Notes under the pieces: generated by a model | Databases searched by the model: none | What the model was told of the DNA's origin: nothing | What the model saw: only the letters and a program-made list of their open reading frames with translations | Source: Lachnospiraceae bacterium UBA3804 | Lineage (GTDB): Bacteria > Bacillota > Clostridia > Lachnospirales > Lachnospiraceae | Assembly (NCBI GenBank): GCA_002368665.1 | Contig: DFEK01000001.1 | Location: 213,643 to 277,642 of the forward strand | Direction of reading: 5' to 3' | Length of the DNA: 64,000 bases | Part shown: positions 50,237 through 58,935 of the stretch, in pieces | How the letters are laid out: the number at the start of each line of letters is the position of its first letter | Position numbering within the stretch: position 1 is the stretch's first letter | Position numbers and translations under genes: made by a program

Positions 50237-51229
50237 ATGAGCAAACCGAATCAACTTGCCATTGTAGTTCCCTGTTATAACGAAGAAGAAATGCTTCCGA
50301 TTACCGCGGAAGCTCTTCGTGTTTCTTTGGATGACCTTGCAAAGAAGGGTTTGATTTCCGCTGACAGCTTTGTGCTTTTTGTCGATGACGGAAGCAAAGA
50401 TAAGACCTGGGAGCTGATTTCCGCAGAACATGAGAAAACTCCCACATCGATTTACGGACTGAAATTGGCCGGAAATGTGGGCCATCAGTTTGCACTTACC
50501 GCAGGACTTTTAACCGCAATGGAATGTTCCGATGTGACCATTTCCATTGACGCAGACCTTCAGGATGATATCCATGTATTCGACGAGATGCTTCAGAAAT
50601 ATCAGGACGGCTGCGATATTGTTTACGGTGTGCGTAATTCCCGCAAAAAAGATACGTTTTTCAAGAGAAGTACCGCGCAGGGATTTTATAAACTGATGAA
50701 CAGTATGGGTGTCAAAACCGTTTACAACCATGCGGATTTCCGTCTGATGAGTAAACGTGCCCTGAAGGCATTCAGTGAATATCCGGAACGGAATCTCTTC
50801 CTTCGCGGAATCGTTCCGCTTATCGGTTTTAAAACCGAATGTGTATATTATGAGCGCCTTGAGCGTCAGGCAGGAGAAAGCAAATATCCTCTGAAAAAGA
50901 TGCTTGCGCTTGCATGGGAAGGAATCACATCCTTTTCCATTAAGCCCATCAGTTTCATTACGGGCTTTGGTATCATGATCGTTATATTAAGTTTTCTTGC
51001 GTTGATCTATGTCCTGGTTTCTTATTTCTTCGGAATCTTCGGAGATACGCAGCCGGGCTGGTCATCGTTAATGTTATCCATCTGGTTTATCGGTGGCGTA
51101 CAGCTGATTTCTGTTGGCTTAATCGGTCAATACATCGGAAAGATCTATTTGGAAGTCAAGCAACGTCCGAGATACCATATTGAAACTTTTTTAAGTGCCA
51201 AGAAAGAAGATTCTGCCGATGAGGTTTAA
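50237..51229 (+). CDS. GT2 family glycosyltransferase (polyprenyl-phosphate type)
   Basis: 330 residues. The catalytic GT2 domain has V-V-P-C-Y-N-E-E, F-V-D-D-G-S-K-D-K-T, I-D-A-D-L-Q-D-D and the R-Q-A-G-E-S-K-Y motif near residue 215. Two C-terminal transmembrane segments (about 238-262 and 275-297) are the usual layout of DPM1/GtrB-like enzymes that load a sugar onto undecaprenyl phosphate. The next gene, a multi-pass membrane protein that could use the lipid-linked sugar, overlaps by 11 bp. Confidence 0.92.
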   Translation: MSKPNQLAIVVPCYNEEEMLPITAEALRVSLDDLAKKGLISADSFVLFVDDGSKDKTWELISAEHEKTPTSIYGLKLAGNVGHQFALTAGLLTAMECSDVTISIDADLQDDIHVFDEMLQKYQDGCDIVYGVRNSRKKDTFFKRSTAQGFYKLMNSMGVKTVYNHADFRLMSKRALKAFSEYPERNLFLRGIVPLIGFKTECVYYERLERQAGESKYPLKKMLALAWEGITSFSIKPISFITGFGIMIVILSFLALIYVLVSYFFGIFGDTQPGWSSLMLSIWFIGGVQLISVGLIGQYIGKIYLEVKQRPRYHIETFLSAKKEDSADEV

Positions 51230-53573
51230 ACGCAATGCCTTAAATTACATTACGTGGGGACTCCTGTGCGTGATTTTATTCGCAGGAGTGGGCATTTCCG
51301 CCATCGGTGTTTCCGAGGCAAATTCCAGCTCCACATACCTCTTTTACGTAGCCGCATTCTATGCGTTGTTTATTTTCGGCTGCGTCATTTTGATGGTTTT
51401 ATACCGTCTGCTTCGGAAAACATGGAAAGAGAAAATTGCCTCAAAGATTAAGATTAAGGGCCTTTTGGAAACGGCTCTGGTTTTTGTTGTTGTAATTGCG
51501 GCGATTGTTTTACGTTTTGTACTTGCCATGATGCAGCAAAACGATGCGGGAGAATTCGCATTCTCCGGAACGGCTGCTTATTATGAATATGCGATCGGCA
51601 ATCTGGATACACTCGGAACGGCGTCCAATATAGCATATGTATATGCGAACTCTTTAAAAGCTTTATTTGCTGTATTCTCGCAGACTCATATTGCCGTTTT
51701 TGTTCTGCAGGCATTTCTTTCATTCGGGGAAATGATGTTTCTCTTTTATGCATTGAAAGAAAGTGCCGGTAAAATCGTAGCCTGGATCGCACTCTTGCTG
51801 GTTGCGTTTCTACCCGGTTCGATCGATCTGTTTACACAGTGTACGCCAGGACTGTTCCTTACGTTCATTTTAAGCGGATATCTCTTTGCAGCGGTAATGG
51901 TGATTTCCGGTTCCGCCAAGGGCAGATATACGCAGGGAAAATATCTGATTCTTTACGGCATGCTCGGTTTACTGACCGGAGCAATCTGTTATTTCGATAT
52001 CATCGGAGTCGTACTGATTCCGCTTACGATTTATTCGTTTGTTGTATTCCGTTCCAAGTCAGTTTCGGATACGGCTTCCAAACCTTTGATACAGAGTCTG
52101 GTTTATCTGGGAATGACATTGGTTACCCTTTCCGTCAGCCTCTTCGGTTTTCCGGCGGGCGTGGAAGCCGGAGTGACCGGTATTGCCAGATTTATAGCAT
52201 GCTTTGTTCCCAGGGAAGGCATTAATTTAACCCTTCTGACTCCGCTTTTCGGAAACTGGGATGCTTTACTGATCTATATCCTTGCGGGATTCTGGATCCT
52301 GGCATTTTTAAAAACGAAAACGGATAAGGCATTTGCTTTTACCGTGGCTGTGATTGCCATGGTAGCTTTCCAGTTCTTTACTTTTGACCATACGGATTAT
52401 ATTCCGCTTGTATCGCTTTGCTTCAGTGCCATTGCGGCAATCGGATTCAGTTGCCTTAAGTTTGTATTTGCATCCGAGGATGCGCTTGCGGAATTGGAGA
52501 ATGCTGAAGAAACCGCATACAACGATAAGATCGAAAGTGATAAAGAACGTCCATCCAGAAAACCGTTGTTTGGTGGCGGCGGGATTATTACGCTCGGAGA
52601 TGATCTGCATGCGGATCTCGTCGAAGAGGATAAGAACTTAATTAAGCCGGAAGTATCTGAAACTGAGAAGGAAGAAGAGCCTGTTAAAGAGGAAGAACCC
52701 GAGGAGGCAGAAGAACCGGTTAAGATTGAAGAACCCGAGGAGGCAGAAGAACCGGTTAAGGCGGAAGAGCCCGAAAAGGTTGAAGAACCGATTATTGAAG
52801 AGCCTGAAAAGGTTGAGGAGCCGGTTAAAGAGGAAGAATCCGAGAAGGTTGAGGAACCGGTTAAAGAGGAAGAATCCGAGAAGGTTGAGGAACCGGTAGC
52901 CGAAGAAGCCGAAAAGGCAGAAGAGCCGGTTGTTGAAGAATCTGAAAAGGTAGAAGAACCCGGTAAAGCCGAGGAGCCGGTTAAGGAAGAGGAAGCACCC
53001 AAGGAAGAGAAGAAGGAAGAACGCGTTCTTCCTCCGTATGTTCCGCAGAAAATGATGCTTCGCCGCCGTGGCAAGATGTTCAGCCCGGTTAAGAAGGCTG
53101 AGCCTTCCGATGAAGAAACGAATCCTTCCGCACCTGCAGTCGAAACACCGGTTGTTGCGGAACCTGTTGCACCTGTAGCAGAAACTCCTGCAACAGAAAC
53201 CCCTGCAACAGAAACTCCTGCTGCAGAAACGCCGGCAGTAGCAGATAAACCTGTGGTTGCAGCCGAAGTGCCTGCAGCTCCAGTGCATACTGCATTTGTA
53301 CAGCCGAAACCGGTTGTCGAGACTCCCGTGAGTGCAGTGAAAGAACCTGAACCCAAGCCTGCCGAGGCAGTGAAAGAACCCGAACCCAAGCCTGCCGAGG
53401 TAGTGAAAGAACCTGAAACCAAGCCTGTCGAAGCGGTGAAAGAAATTCACAATCCTCTGCCCGGACCGAAACCTCATGTGGTAAGAGAATTGACATTTGA
53501 TTATGACGTCAAGGACGATGAATGGGATTATGATTTGAAAGACCTTGGCGATAAAGACGATTACGATATTTAA
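51219..53573 (+). CDS. Multi-pass membrane protein (GT39/GT-C-like) with long E/P/V/K repeat tail
   Basis: 784 residues from the ATG overlapping the preceding gene. About ten hydrophobic segments (residues 10-430) resemble GT-C glycosyltransferases of the Wzx/PMT type, but no D-E or D-D catalytic motif is secure. The cytoplasmic tail (about 470-784) is low complexity: a 12-residue-period acidic repeat (E-K-V-E-E-P-V-K-E-E-E) at about 485-590, a basic R-R-R-G-K-M block, and P/A/T/E/V-rich repeats (E-P-K-P-A-E-A-V-K), ending in an acidic Y/D segment. Context with the GT2 gene suggests sugar transfer across the membrane. Confidence 0.6.
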   Translation: MRFKRNALNYITWGLLCVILFAGVGISAIGVSEANSSSTYLFYVAAFYALFIFGCVILMVLYRLLRKTWKEKIASKIKIKGLLETALVFVVVIAAIVLRFVLAMMQQNDAGEFAFSGTAAYYEYAIGNLDTLGTASNIAYVYANSLKALFAVFSQTHIAVFVLQAFLSFGEMMFLFYALKESAGKIVAWIALLLVAFLPGSIDLFTQCTPGLFLTFILSGYLFAAVMVISGSAKGRYTQGKYLILYGMLGLLTGAICYFDIIGVVLIPLTIYSFVVFRSKSVSDTASKPLIQSLVYLGMTLVTLSVSLFGFPAGVEAGVTGIARFIACFVPREGINLTLLTPLFGNWDALLIYILAGFWILAFLKTKTDKAFAFTVAVIAMVAFQFFTFDHTDYIPLVSLCFSAIAAIGFSCLKFVFASEDALAELENAEETAYNDKIESDKERPSRKPLFGGGGIITLGDDLHADLVEEDKNLIKPEVSETEKEEEPVKEEEPEEAEEPVKIEEPEEAEEPVKAEEPEKVEEPIIEEPEKVEEPVKEEESEKVEEPVKEEESEKVEEPVAEEAEKAEEPVVEESEKVEEPGKAEEPVKEEEAPKEEKKEERVLPPYVPQKMMLRRRGKMFSPVKKAEPSDEETNPSAPAVETPVVAEPVAPVAETPATETPATETPAAETPAVADKPVVAAEVPAAPVHTAFVQPKPVVETPVSAVKEPEPKPAEAVKEPEPKPAEVVKEPETKPVEAVKEIHNPLPGPKPHVVRELTFDYDVKDDEWDYDLKDLGDKDDYDI
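52674..52990 (+). repeat. Coding tandem repeats for an acidic E/P/V/K tail
   Basis: Degenerate repeats with period about 36 bp within the gene starting at 51219 encode E-K-V-E-E-P-V-K-E-E-E-type units. One pair (E-K-V-E-E-P-V-K-E-E-E-S) is nearly identical at the DNA level at about 52842-52913. The block continues as other low-complexity repeats to about 53440. The skewed composition also creates long antisense frames that are not genes. Confidence 0.8.
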
Positions 53574-53590
53574 TTTGGAGGCTGTTACAA

Positions 53591-56332
53591 ATGGCTACTT
53601 CCGGAAACGGAAAAAGAAAAAGCTCTTCAAGGAGCACATCCACAAAGAAAAAAACAAGCGGCAAACGGGGCAGTACCGCTAAGAAACAGCAGGAAGAAGA
53701 CAGTTTTGTATTCAAGAAAGAACTGATCATGATCGGTTCATTCATAGCTTTGATTTTCATCTTCCTTTGCATCATCGGAGTGATCACCTCAGCGAAAGAA
53801 GGCGGCAAGAATTTAGGCGACTACATCAGAATGTTCTTTACCGGACTCTTTGGTGTATCTGCATTTTACCTGCCGATCGCTACGATCGGAATGGTTATTA
53901 TTTTCCGCATTTTTGAGAGGGATAAAACATTCTATATCCGGTTTGCGGCCATCATTCTTTTGATGGTTACATTCGGTATGTTTTCCCATCTTTTTGCGTA
54001 TCCCGAGATCGCGGATCTGGTTGGTACGAAGGGCTGGGGCAAGGAGTTTTATACAAACGGCACCGGCGGCGGATGGTTCTTTGGCGCCATTACATTTTTC
54101 TTTGTCAATATCATCGGTAAAATAGGCTGTGTATTTGTAGCCGTGCTTTTAACACTGATCGGCCTTGGCGTATTCCTGGTTCCGTTCATTCCGTCACTGA
54201 TCGAGTATGCAAGAAGAGAACGTGAAGAAGATGATGAATACGAGGAAGAATACGAAGAGGAAGAAGAGCCGGAAGTAAAGACGCGTTCTTCCAGGCGACG
54301 CGTGGTTACGGATCGTGTTGTTGACCATGATCTGAGCAAATTACAGAAGAAAAAAGAGGAGCAGGAACAGATCTGCACCAGACGGGAGCGGGAAGAGGAA
54401 GAAAGCGACGACGGGTTACGCCTTATGAATTCTTCCGTACCTGCAGCCAAAACGAAAGAACCTACGAGAAATCCCGAAGCTGCCAGAAACGCAGGCGGAA
54501 TCCATATTGCGGAAACCAATAAAGCGGAATCCAACAATATCCACAGGGTTGTTTTACCCGAAGAGGATGAGGACAATCCTTCCGAAGACTGGATCCGTCC
54601 GGTGAAAAGAGTTTATCCGGAAGAGAACAACAAAGTCATTACGGCTGCTCCGGTGAAAGAAACGAAAGATATCGAAGAGATCGCACCCGTACCTGTCAGA
54701 ACTTTAGCGAAAGGTGAGATTGCCGGACAGCAGCATATCGAAGATGTTATGCCCGTGAAGACGGAAGAACCCACGCAGGAAGTGGTTCATTTAAGAAGCC
54801 GTGACAAAGCGGATCTTAGTAAGAATCTCGATGATTTCAAGGCTCCGACGAAACCTGCTGCGAAGTACAGATTACCCTCCACAACGCTTTTGAAAGAGAG
54901 CAATAAGAAGGGTAGAACCGACGATCGTAAAACTCTGGAAGAGACTGCAAGACGCCTTGAGGAAACGCTCGAAACCTTCGGTGTACGCGTTCATGTAACC
55001 GATTATTCCAAGGGCCCTGCCGTAACCAGATATGAGTTACAGCCGGAAATGGGCGTTAAGGTTAGTAAAATCGTATCCCTTGCGGATGACATTAAATTAA
55101 ACCTTGCGGCTGCGGATATTCGTATAGAAGCACCGATTCCCGGTAAACAGGCAGTCGGTATCGAAGTTCCCAATGCGGAATCCTCCGCGGTTACACTGCG
55201 TGAACTTCTCGAGTCCTCCGAATACAAAGACTTCAAATCCAATATCGCTTTTGCAGTCGGTAAGGATATTGCGGGCGATGTGGTTGTTTCGGATCTTGCC
55301 AAAATGCCTCATATGCTGATCGCAGGTGCAACCGGTTCCGGTAAGTCCGTATGTATCAACACTTTGATCATGAGTATTCTGTTCAAGGCTCATCCGGACG
55401 ATGTCAAATTGATCTTAATCGACCCGAAAGTTGTTGAATTAAGCGTGTATAACGGAATTCCGCATCTTTTATATCCCGTCGTTACGGATCCCAAGCAGGC
55501 ATCCGCTGCCTTGCAGTGGGGCGTAAACGAAATGACGGAGCGTTATAAGAAATTTGCGGATCAGGGCGTAAGAGACTTAAAGGGCTATAACGAAAAGGCC
55601 GAAAATCAGCCTTCCAATACGCCTGAAGAAGATAAACTGACAAAATTGCCGCAGCTTGTTATTATCGTAGATGAGTTGGCCGACTTAATGATGGTAGCCG
55701 GTAAGGAAGTGGAAGAAAGTATCTGCCGTCTGGCACAGCTTGCAAGAGCAGCCGGAATCCATCTGGTAATCGCCACACAGCGTCCTTCCGTTGATGTCAT
55801 CACCGGTCTGATCAAAGCCAATATGCCCAGCCGTATCGCATTCAGCGTATCCTCCGGTGTCGATTCAAGAACCATTTTGGATACGAACGGAGCGGAGAAG
55901 CTGCTCGGTAAGGGCGATATGTTATTCTTCCCGCAGTGGTTGAACAAGCCGTCCCGTGTACAGGGTGCTTTTGTTTCGGATGAAGAAGTGCAGGATGTTG
56001 TTGATTTTATCAAGAATCAGAATATCTGCAGTTCTTACAAAGCAGAGATCCCGACGGTGGTATCCAGCAATATTTCGGGCGGTAGTGCAGCTCCGGTTCC
56101 CGGTGACGACCGAGATGAATATTTTGCCGAAGCCGGAAGATTCGTCATTGACAAACAAAAAGGATCCATCGGTATGCTGCAAAGAATCTTCAAGATCGGT
56201 TTCAACCGTGCGGCCAGAATCATGGATCAGCTTGAAGAAGCCGGCGTAGTCGGTCCCGAAGAAGGAACGAAGCCGAGAAGAATTTTGATGGACAGTGTGG
56301 AATTTGAGGAATTCTTACAGTCCGAGCAGTGA
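53591..56332 (+). CDS. ftsK: DNA translocase FtsK/SpoIIIE
   Basis: 913 residues. Four or five N-terminal transmembrane segments (about 40-210), an acidic and charged linker (about 215-430), then the motor: Walker A G-A-T-G-S-G-K-S (about 579-586), Walker B L-V-I-I-V-D-E-L-A-D-L-M, A-T-Q-R-P-S-V-D-V-I-T-G and the C-terminal gamma winged helix G-F-N-R-A-A-R-I-M-D-Q-L-E-E. It pumps DNA during chromosome segregation at division or sporulation. It lies 17 bp after the glycosyltransferase-like gene with a GGAGG ribosome binding site. Confidence 0.96.
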   Translation: MATSGNGKRKSSSRSTSTKKKTSGKRGSTAKKQQEEDSFVFKKELIMIGSFIALIFIFLCIIGVITSAKEGGKNLGDYIRMFFTGLFGVSAFYLPIATIGMVIIFRIFERDKTFYIRFAAIILLMVTFGMFSHLFAYPEIADLVGTKGWGKEFYTNGTGGGWFFGAITFFFVNIIGKIGCVFVAVLLTLIGLGVFLVPFIPSLIEYARREREEDDEYEEEYEEEEEPEVKTRSSRRRVVTDRVVDHDLSKLQKKKEEQEQICTRREREEEESDDGLRLMNSSVPAAKTKEPTRNPEAARNAGGIHIAETNKAESNNIHRVVLPEEDEDNPSEDWIRPVKRVYPEENNKVITAAPVKETKDIEEIAPVPVRTLAKGEIAGQQHIEDVMPVKTEEPTQEVVHLRSRDKADLSKNLDDFKAPTKPAAKYRLPSTTLLKESNKKGRTDDRKTLEETARRLEETLETFGVRVHVTDYSKGPAVTRYELQPEMGVKVSKIVSLADDIKLNLAAADIRIEAPIPGKQAVGIEVPNAESSAVTLRELLESSEYKDFKSNIAFAVGKDIAGDVVVSDLAKMPHMLIAGATGSGKSVCINTLIMSILFKAHPDDVKLILIDPKVVELSVYNGIPHLLYPVVTDPKQASAALQWGVNEMTERYKKFADQGVRDLKGYNEKAENQPSNTPEEDKLTKLPQLVIIVDELADLMMVAGKEVEESICRLAQLARAAGIHLVIATQRPSVDVITGLIKANMPSRIAFSVSSGVDSRTILDTNGAEKLLGKGDMLFFPQWLNKPSRVQGAFVSDEEVQDVVDFIKNQNICSSYKAEIPTVVSSNISGGSAAPVPGDDRDEYFAEAGRFVIDKQKGSIGMLQRIFKIGFNRAARIMDQLEEAGVVGPEEGTKPRRILMDSVEFEEFLQSEQ

Positions 56333-56390
56333 TGTTAATTGTTTTAACATATATAACCATTATTAACATATTCCAGAAAGGATGAGTATT

Positions 56391-58061
56391 ATGAAATCTG
56401 ACATTCAAATTGCGCAGGAAGCCACAATGAAACCTATTACGGAAGTTGCAGAAAGTTTGGGCATTTCCTTTGACGAATTGGAACTGTACGGAAAGTACAA
56501 AGCTAAAATTTCCGACGAATACTTAAATCGTATCAAATCCAACCCGGACGGTAAATTGATCCTGGTTACGGCAATCAATCCGACTCCCGCGGGAGAAGGC
56601 AAGACCACGACCACGGTTGGTCTCGGTCAGGCTTTTGCCAAATTGAATAAAAAAGCAATCATCGCTCTTCGTGAGCCGTCCCTCGGACCCTGCTTCGGAA
56701 TCAAGGGTGGTGCTGCAGGCGGCGGATATGCACAGGTTGTTCCGATGGAAGATTTAAATCTTCATTTCACCGGCGACTTCCATGCAATCACCACTGCAAA
56801 TAACCTTCTTGCGGCTATGCTGGATAACCACATTCAGCAGGGTAATCAGCTTGGCATCGACACCAGAATGGTGGTTTGGAAAAGATGTCTTGATATGAAC
56901 GACAGAGCATTAAGAAACGTTGTCATCGGCCTTGGCGCAAAGGCTGACGGCGTTGTCAGAGAAGATCATTTCTGTATTACCGTAGCTTCCGAAATCATGG
57001 CTGTTCTCTGCCTTGCAGATGATATGGATGATTTAAAAGCAAGACTCGGAAGAATTATTGTGGCTTATAATTTCGAAGGTCAGCCGGTTACCGCTGCGGA
57101 TCTTGGCGCAGTTGGTTCCATGGCAGCCCTTTTGAAAGATGCTTTAAAACCCAATTTGATTCAGACTTTGGAAAATACACCTGCAATGGTTCACGGCGGA
57201 CCTTTTGCAAATATCGCACATGGATGTAACTCCGTAAGAGCTACCAAGGCAGCACTTAAGATGGCAGACTACTGCATCACTGAGGCAGGCTTCGGTGCAG
57301 ACCTCGGTGCTGAGAAATTCTTAGACATTAAATGCCGTATGGCAGGCTTAAAACCGGATGCAATCGTTCTTGTTGCAACGATTCGTGCATTAAAGTATAA
57401 TGGTGGAGTTGCCAAAACGGACCTTATTCCAGAGAACCTGGAAGCATTAAAGAAAGGTATCGTGAACCTGGAGAAGCATATCGAGAACCTTCAGAAGTAC
57501 GGTGTTCCCGTAGTGGTAACCTTAAACTCTTTCGTAACCGATACTCCCGCAGAGACCGCATTTGTTAAGCAGTTCTGCGAAGAAAGAGGTTGCGACTTCG
57601 CACTTTCCGAAGTTTGGGAAAAGGGCGGCGAAGGCGGAATCGAACTTGCCAAGGCAGTTCTTAACACCCTTGAAACCAAGGAAAGCCATTATCATCCGAT
57701 ATACACCGATGATCTTTCCCTTACCGAAAAGATCGAGACCATCGCAAAAGAAATCTATGGTGCAGACGGCGTAAATTATTCCGATGCAGCAAAGAAGCAG
57801 TTAAAGAAACTGACCGACTTAGGCTTCGGCAATTTCCCGATCTGCGTTGCAAAGACACAATATTCCTTATCGGATGATCCGACCAAACTCGGAAGACCGA
57901 CCAATTACAATATCGAAGTTCGTGAAGTATACGTATCCGCAGGTGCAGGCTTCGTCGTAGCAATTACCGGTCAGATCATGACCATGCCCGGTCTTCCCAA
58001 GGTACCTGCCGCATTGAACATCGATGTAAACGAAGACGGTAAGATAACTGGATTATTCTAA
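56391..58061 (+). CDS. fhs: Formate-tetrahydrofolate ligase
   Basis: 556 residues from the ATG 8 bp after AAAGGA; an in-frame ATG at 56382 lies too close to that site. The P-loop is P-T-P-A-G-E-G-K-T-T-T-T-V-G-L, and E-P-S-L-G-P, G-F-G-A-D-L-G-A-E-K and N-x-F-x-x-D-T segments are typical. It makes 10-formyl-tetrahydrofolate from formate and ATP. folD follows 10 bp later; together they supply one-carbon units. Confidence 0.97.
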   Translation: MKSDIQIAQEATMKPITEVAESLGISFDELELYGKYKAKISDEYLNRIKSNPDGKLILVTAINPTPAGEGKTTTTVGLGQAFAKLNKKAIIALREPSLGPCFGIKGGAAGGGYAQVVPMEDLNLHFTGDFHAITTANNLLAAMLDNHIQQGNQLGIDTRMVVWKRCLDMNDRALRNVVIGLGAKADGVVREDHFCITVASEIMAVLCLADDMDDLKARLGRIIVAYNFEGQPVTAADLGAVGSMAALLKDALKPNLIQTLENTPAMVHGGPFANIAHGCNSVRATKAALKMADYCITEAGFGADLGAEKFLDIKCRMAGLKPDAIVLVATIRALKYNGGVAKTDLIPENLEALKKGIVNLEKHIENLQKYGVPVVVTLNSFVTDTPAETAFVKQFCEERGCDFALSEVWEKGGEGGIELAKAVLNTLETKESHYHPIYTDDLSLTEKIETIAKEIYGADGVNYSDAAKKQLKKLTDLGFGNFPICVAKTQYSLSDDPTKLGRPTNYNIEVREVYVSAGAGFVVAITGQIMTMPGLPKVPAALNIDVNEDGKITGLF

Positions 58062-58071
58062 GAGGTACACT

Positions 58072-58911
58072 ATGTATCAGTTAATTGATGGAAAAGCAAT
58101 TTCAACAGCTCTGAAAGAAGAGCTGAAAGGTAAAGTTGATGCGCTGAAGGCGCAGGGTGTTGAGCCTTGTCTGGCCGTGATTTTAGTCGGCGAGGATCCT
58201 GCATCCACCGTTTATGTGAATAACAAGAAGAAGGCTTGCGAGTTCATCGGAATCAAGTCTCTTTCTTATGAATTACCGGAGTCAACGACGCAGGACGAAC
58301 TTCTTGCATTGATCGATAAACTCAATGCGGATGATGGAGTTAACGGTATTCTAGTTCAGCTTCCTTTACCGAAACATATTGATGAAGATGCCGTTATTCA
58401 GGCAATTTCTCCGAAGAAGGACGTGGATGGTTTCCATCCGCAGAGTGTCGGTGCTCTTTGTATCGGTCAGAAGGGATTTGTTTCCTGTACTCCGGCCGGC
58501 ATCATTGAACTTTTGAAGAGAAGTAACGTGGAGATCGAAGGCAAGGAATGTGTGATCATCGGCAGAAGCAATATTGTCGGCAAACCGATGTCCCTTCTGA
58601 TGCTTCGTGAGAATGCAACGGTTACCGTATGCCATTCTCGTACAAAGAACTTAAAAGAGGTTACCAAGAGGGCGGATATTTTAATCGTTGCAATCGGTAA
58701 ACCCAAAATGATTACTGCGGAGTATGTGAAAGAAGGTGCTGTTGTAATCGATGTCGGAATTCATCGTTTGGAAGGCAAGAAGCTTTGCGGTGACGTGGAT
58801 TTTGATACGGTTGCCGAACATACTTCCATGATTACCCCCGTACCCGGCGGCGTCGGACCCATGACCATCGCCATGTTAATGAAAAACTGTGTAGACAGTG
58901 TGACGATGTAA
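58072..58911 (+). CDS. folD: Methylenetetrahydrofolate dehydrogenase/methenyl-THF cyclohydrolase
   Basis: 279 residues. The catalytic Y-V-x-x-K-x-K-A (V-Y-V-N-N-K-K-K-A near residue 50), V-Q-L-P-L-P, the P-K-K-D-V-D-G-F-H segment, G-R-S-N-I-V-G-K-P and P-V-P-G-G-V-G-P-M-T are all present. It interconverts methylene-, methenyl- and formyl-THF with NADP. It follows fhs, the usual arrangement in the folate branch of Clostridia. Confidence 0.97.
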   Translation: MYQLIDGKAISTALKEELKGKVDALKAQGVEPCLAVILVGEDPASTVYVNNKKKACEFIGIKSLSYELPESTTQDELLALIDKLNADDGVNGILVQLPLPKHIDEDAVIQAISPKKDVDGFHPQSVGALCIGQKGFVSCTPAGIIELLKRSNVEIEGKECVIIGRSNIVGKPMSLLMLRENATVTVCHSRTKNLKEVTKRADILIVAIGKPKMITAEYVKEGAVVIDVGIHRLEGKKLCGDVDFDTVAEHTSMITPVPGGVGPMTIAMLMKNCVDSVTM

Positions 58912-58935
58912 GTTTGTATCGTCAGGAGAACGAGT

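Noticed and set aside
52397..53477. Long antisense open frames opposite the repeat tail
   Set aside because: They arise from the biased codons of the E/P/V/K repeats, are Ser/Gly or Phe/Leu low complexity, and lack starts with ribosome binding sites.
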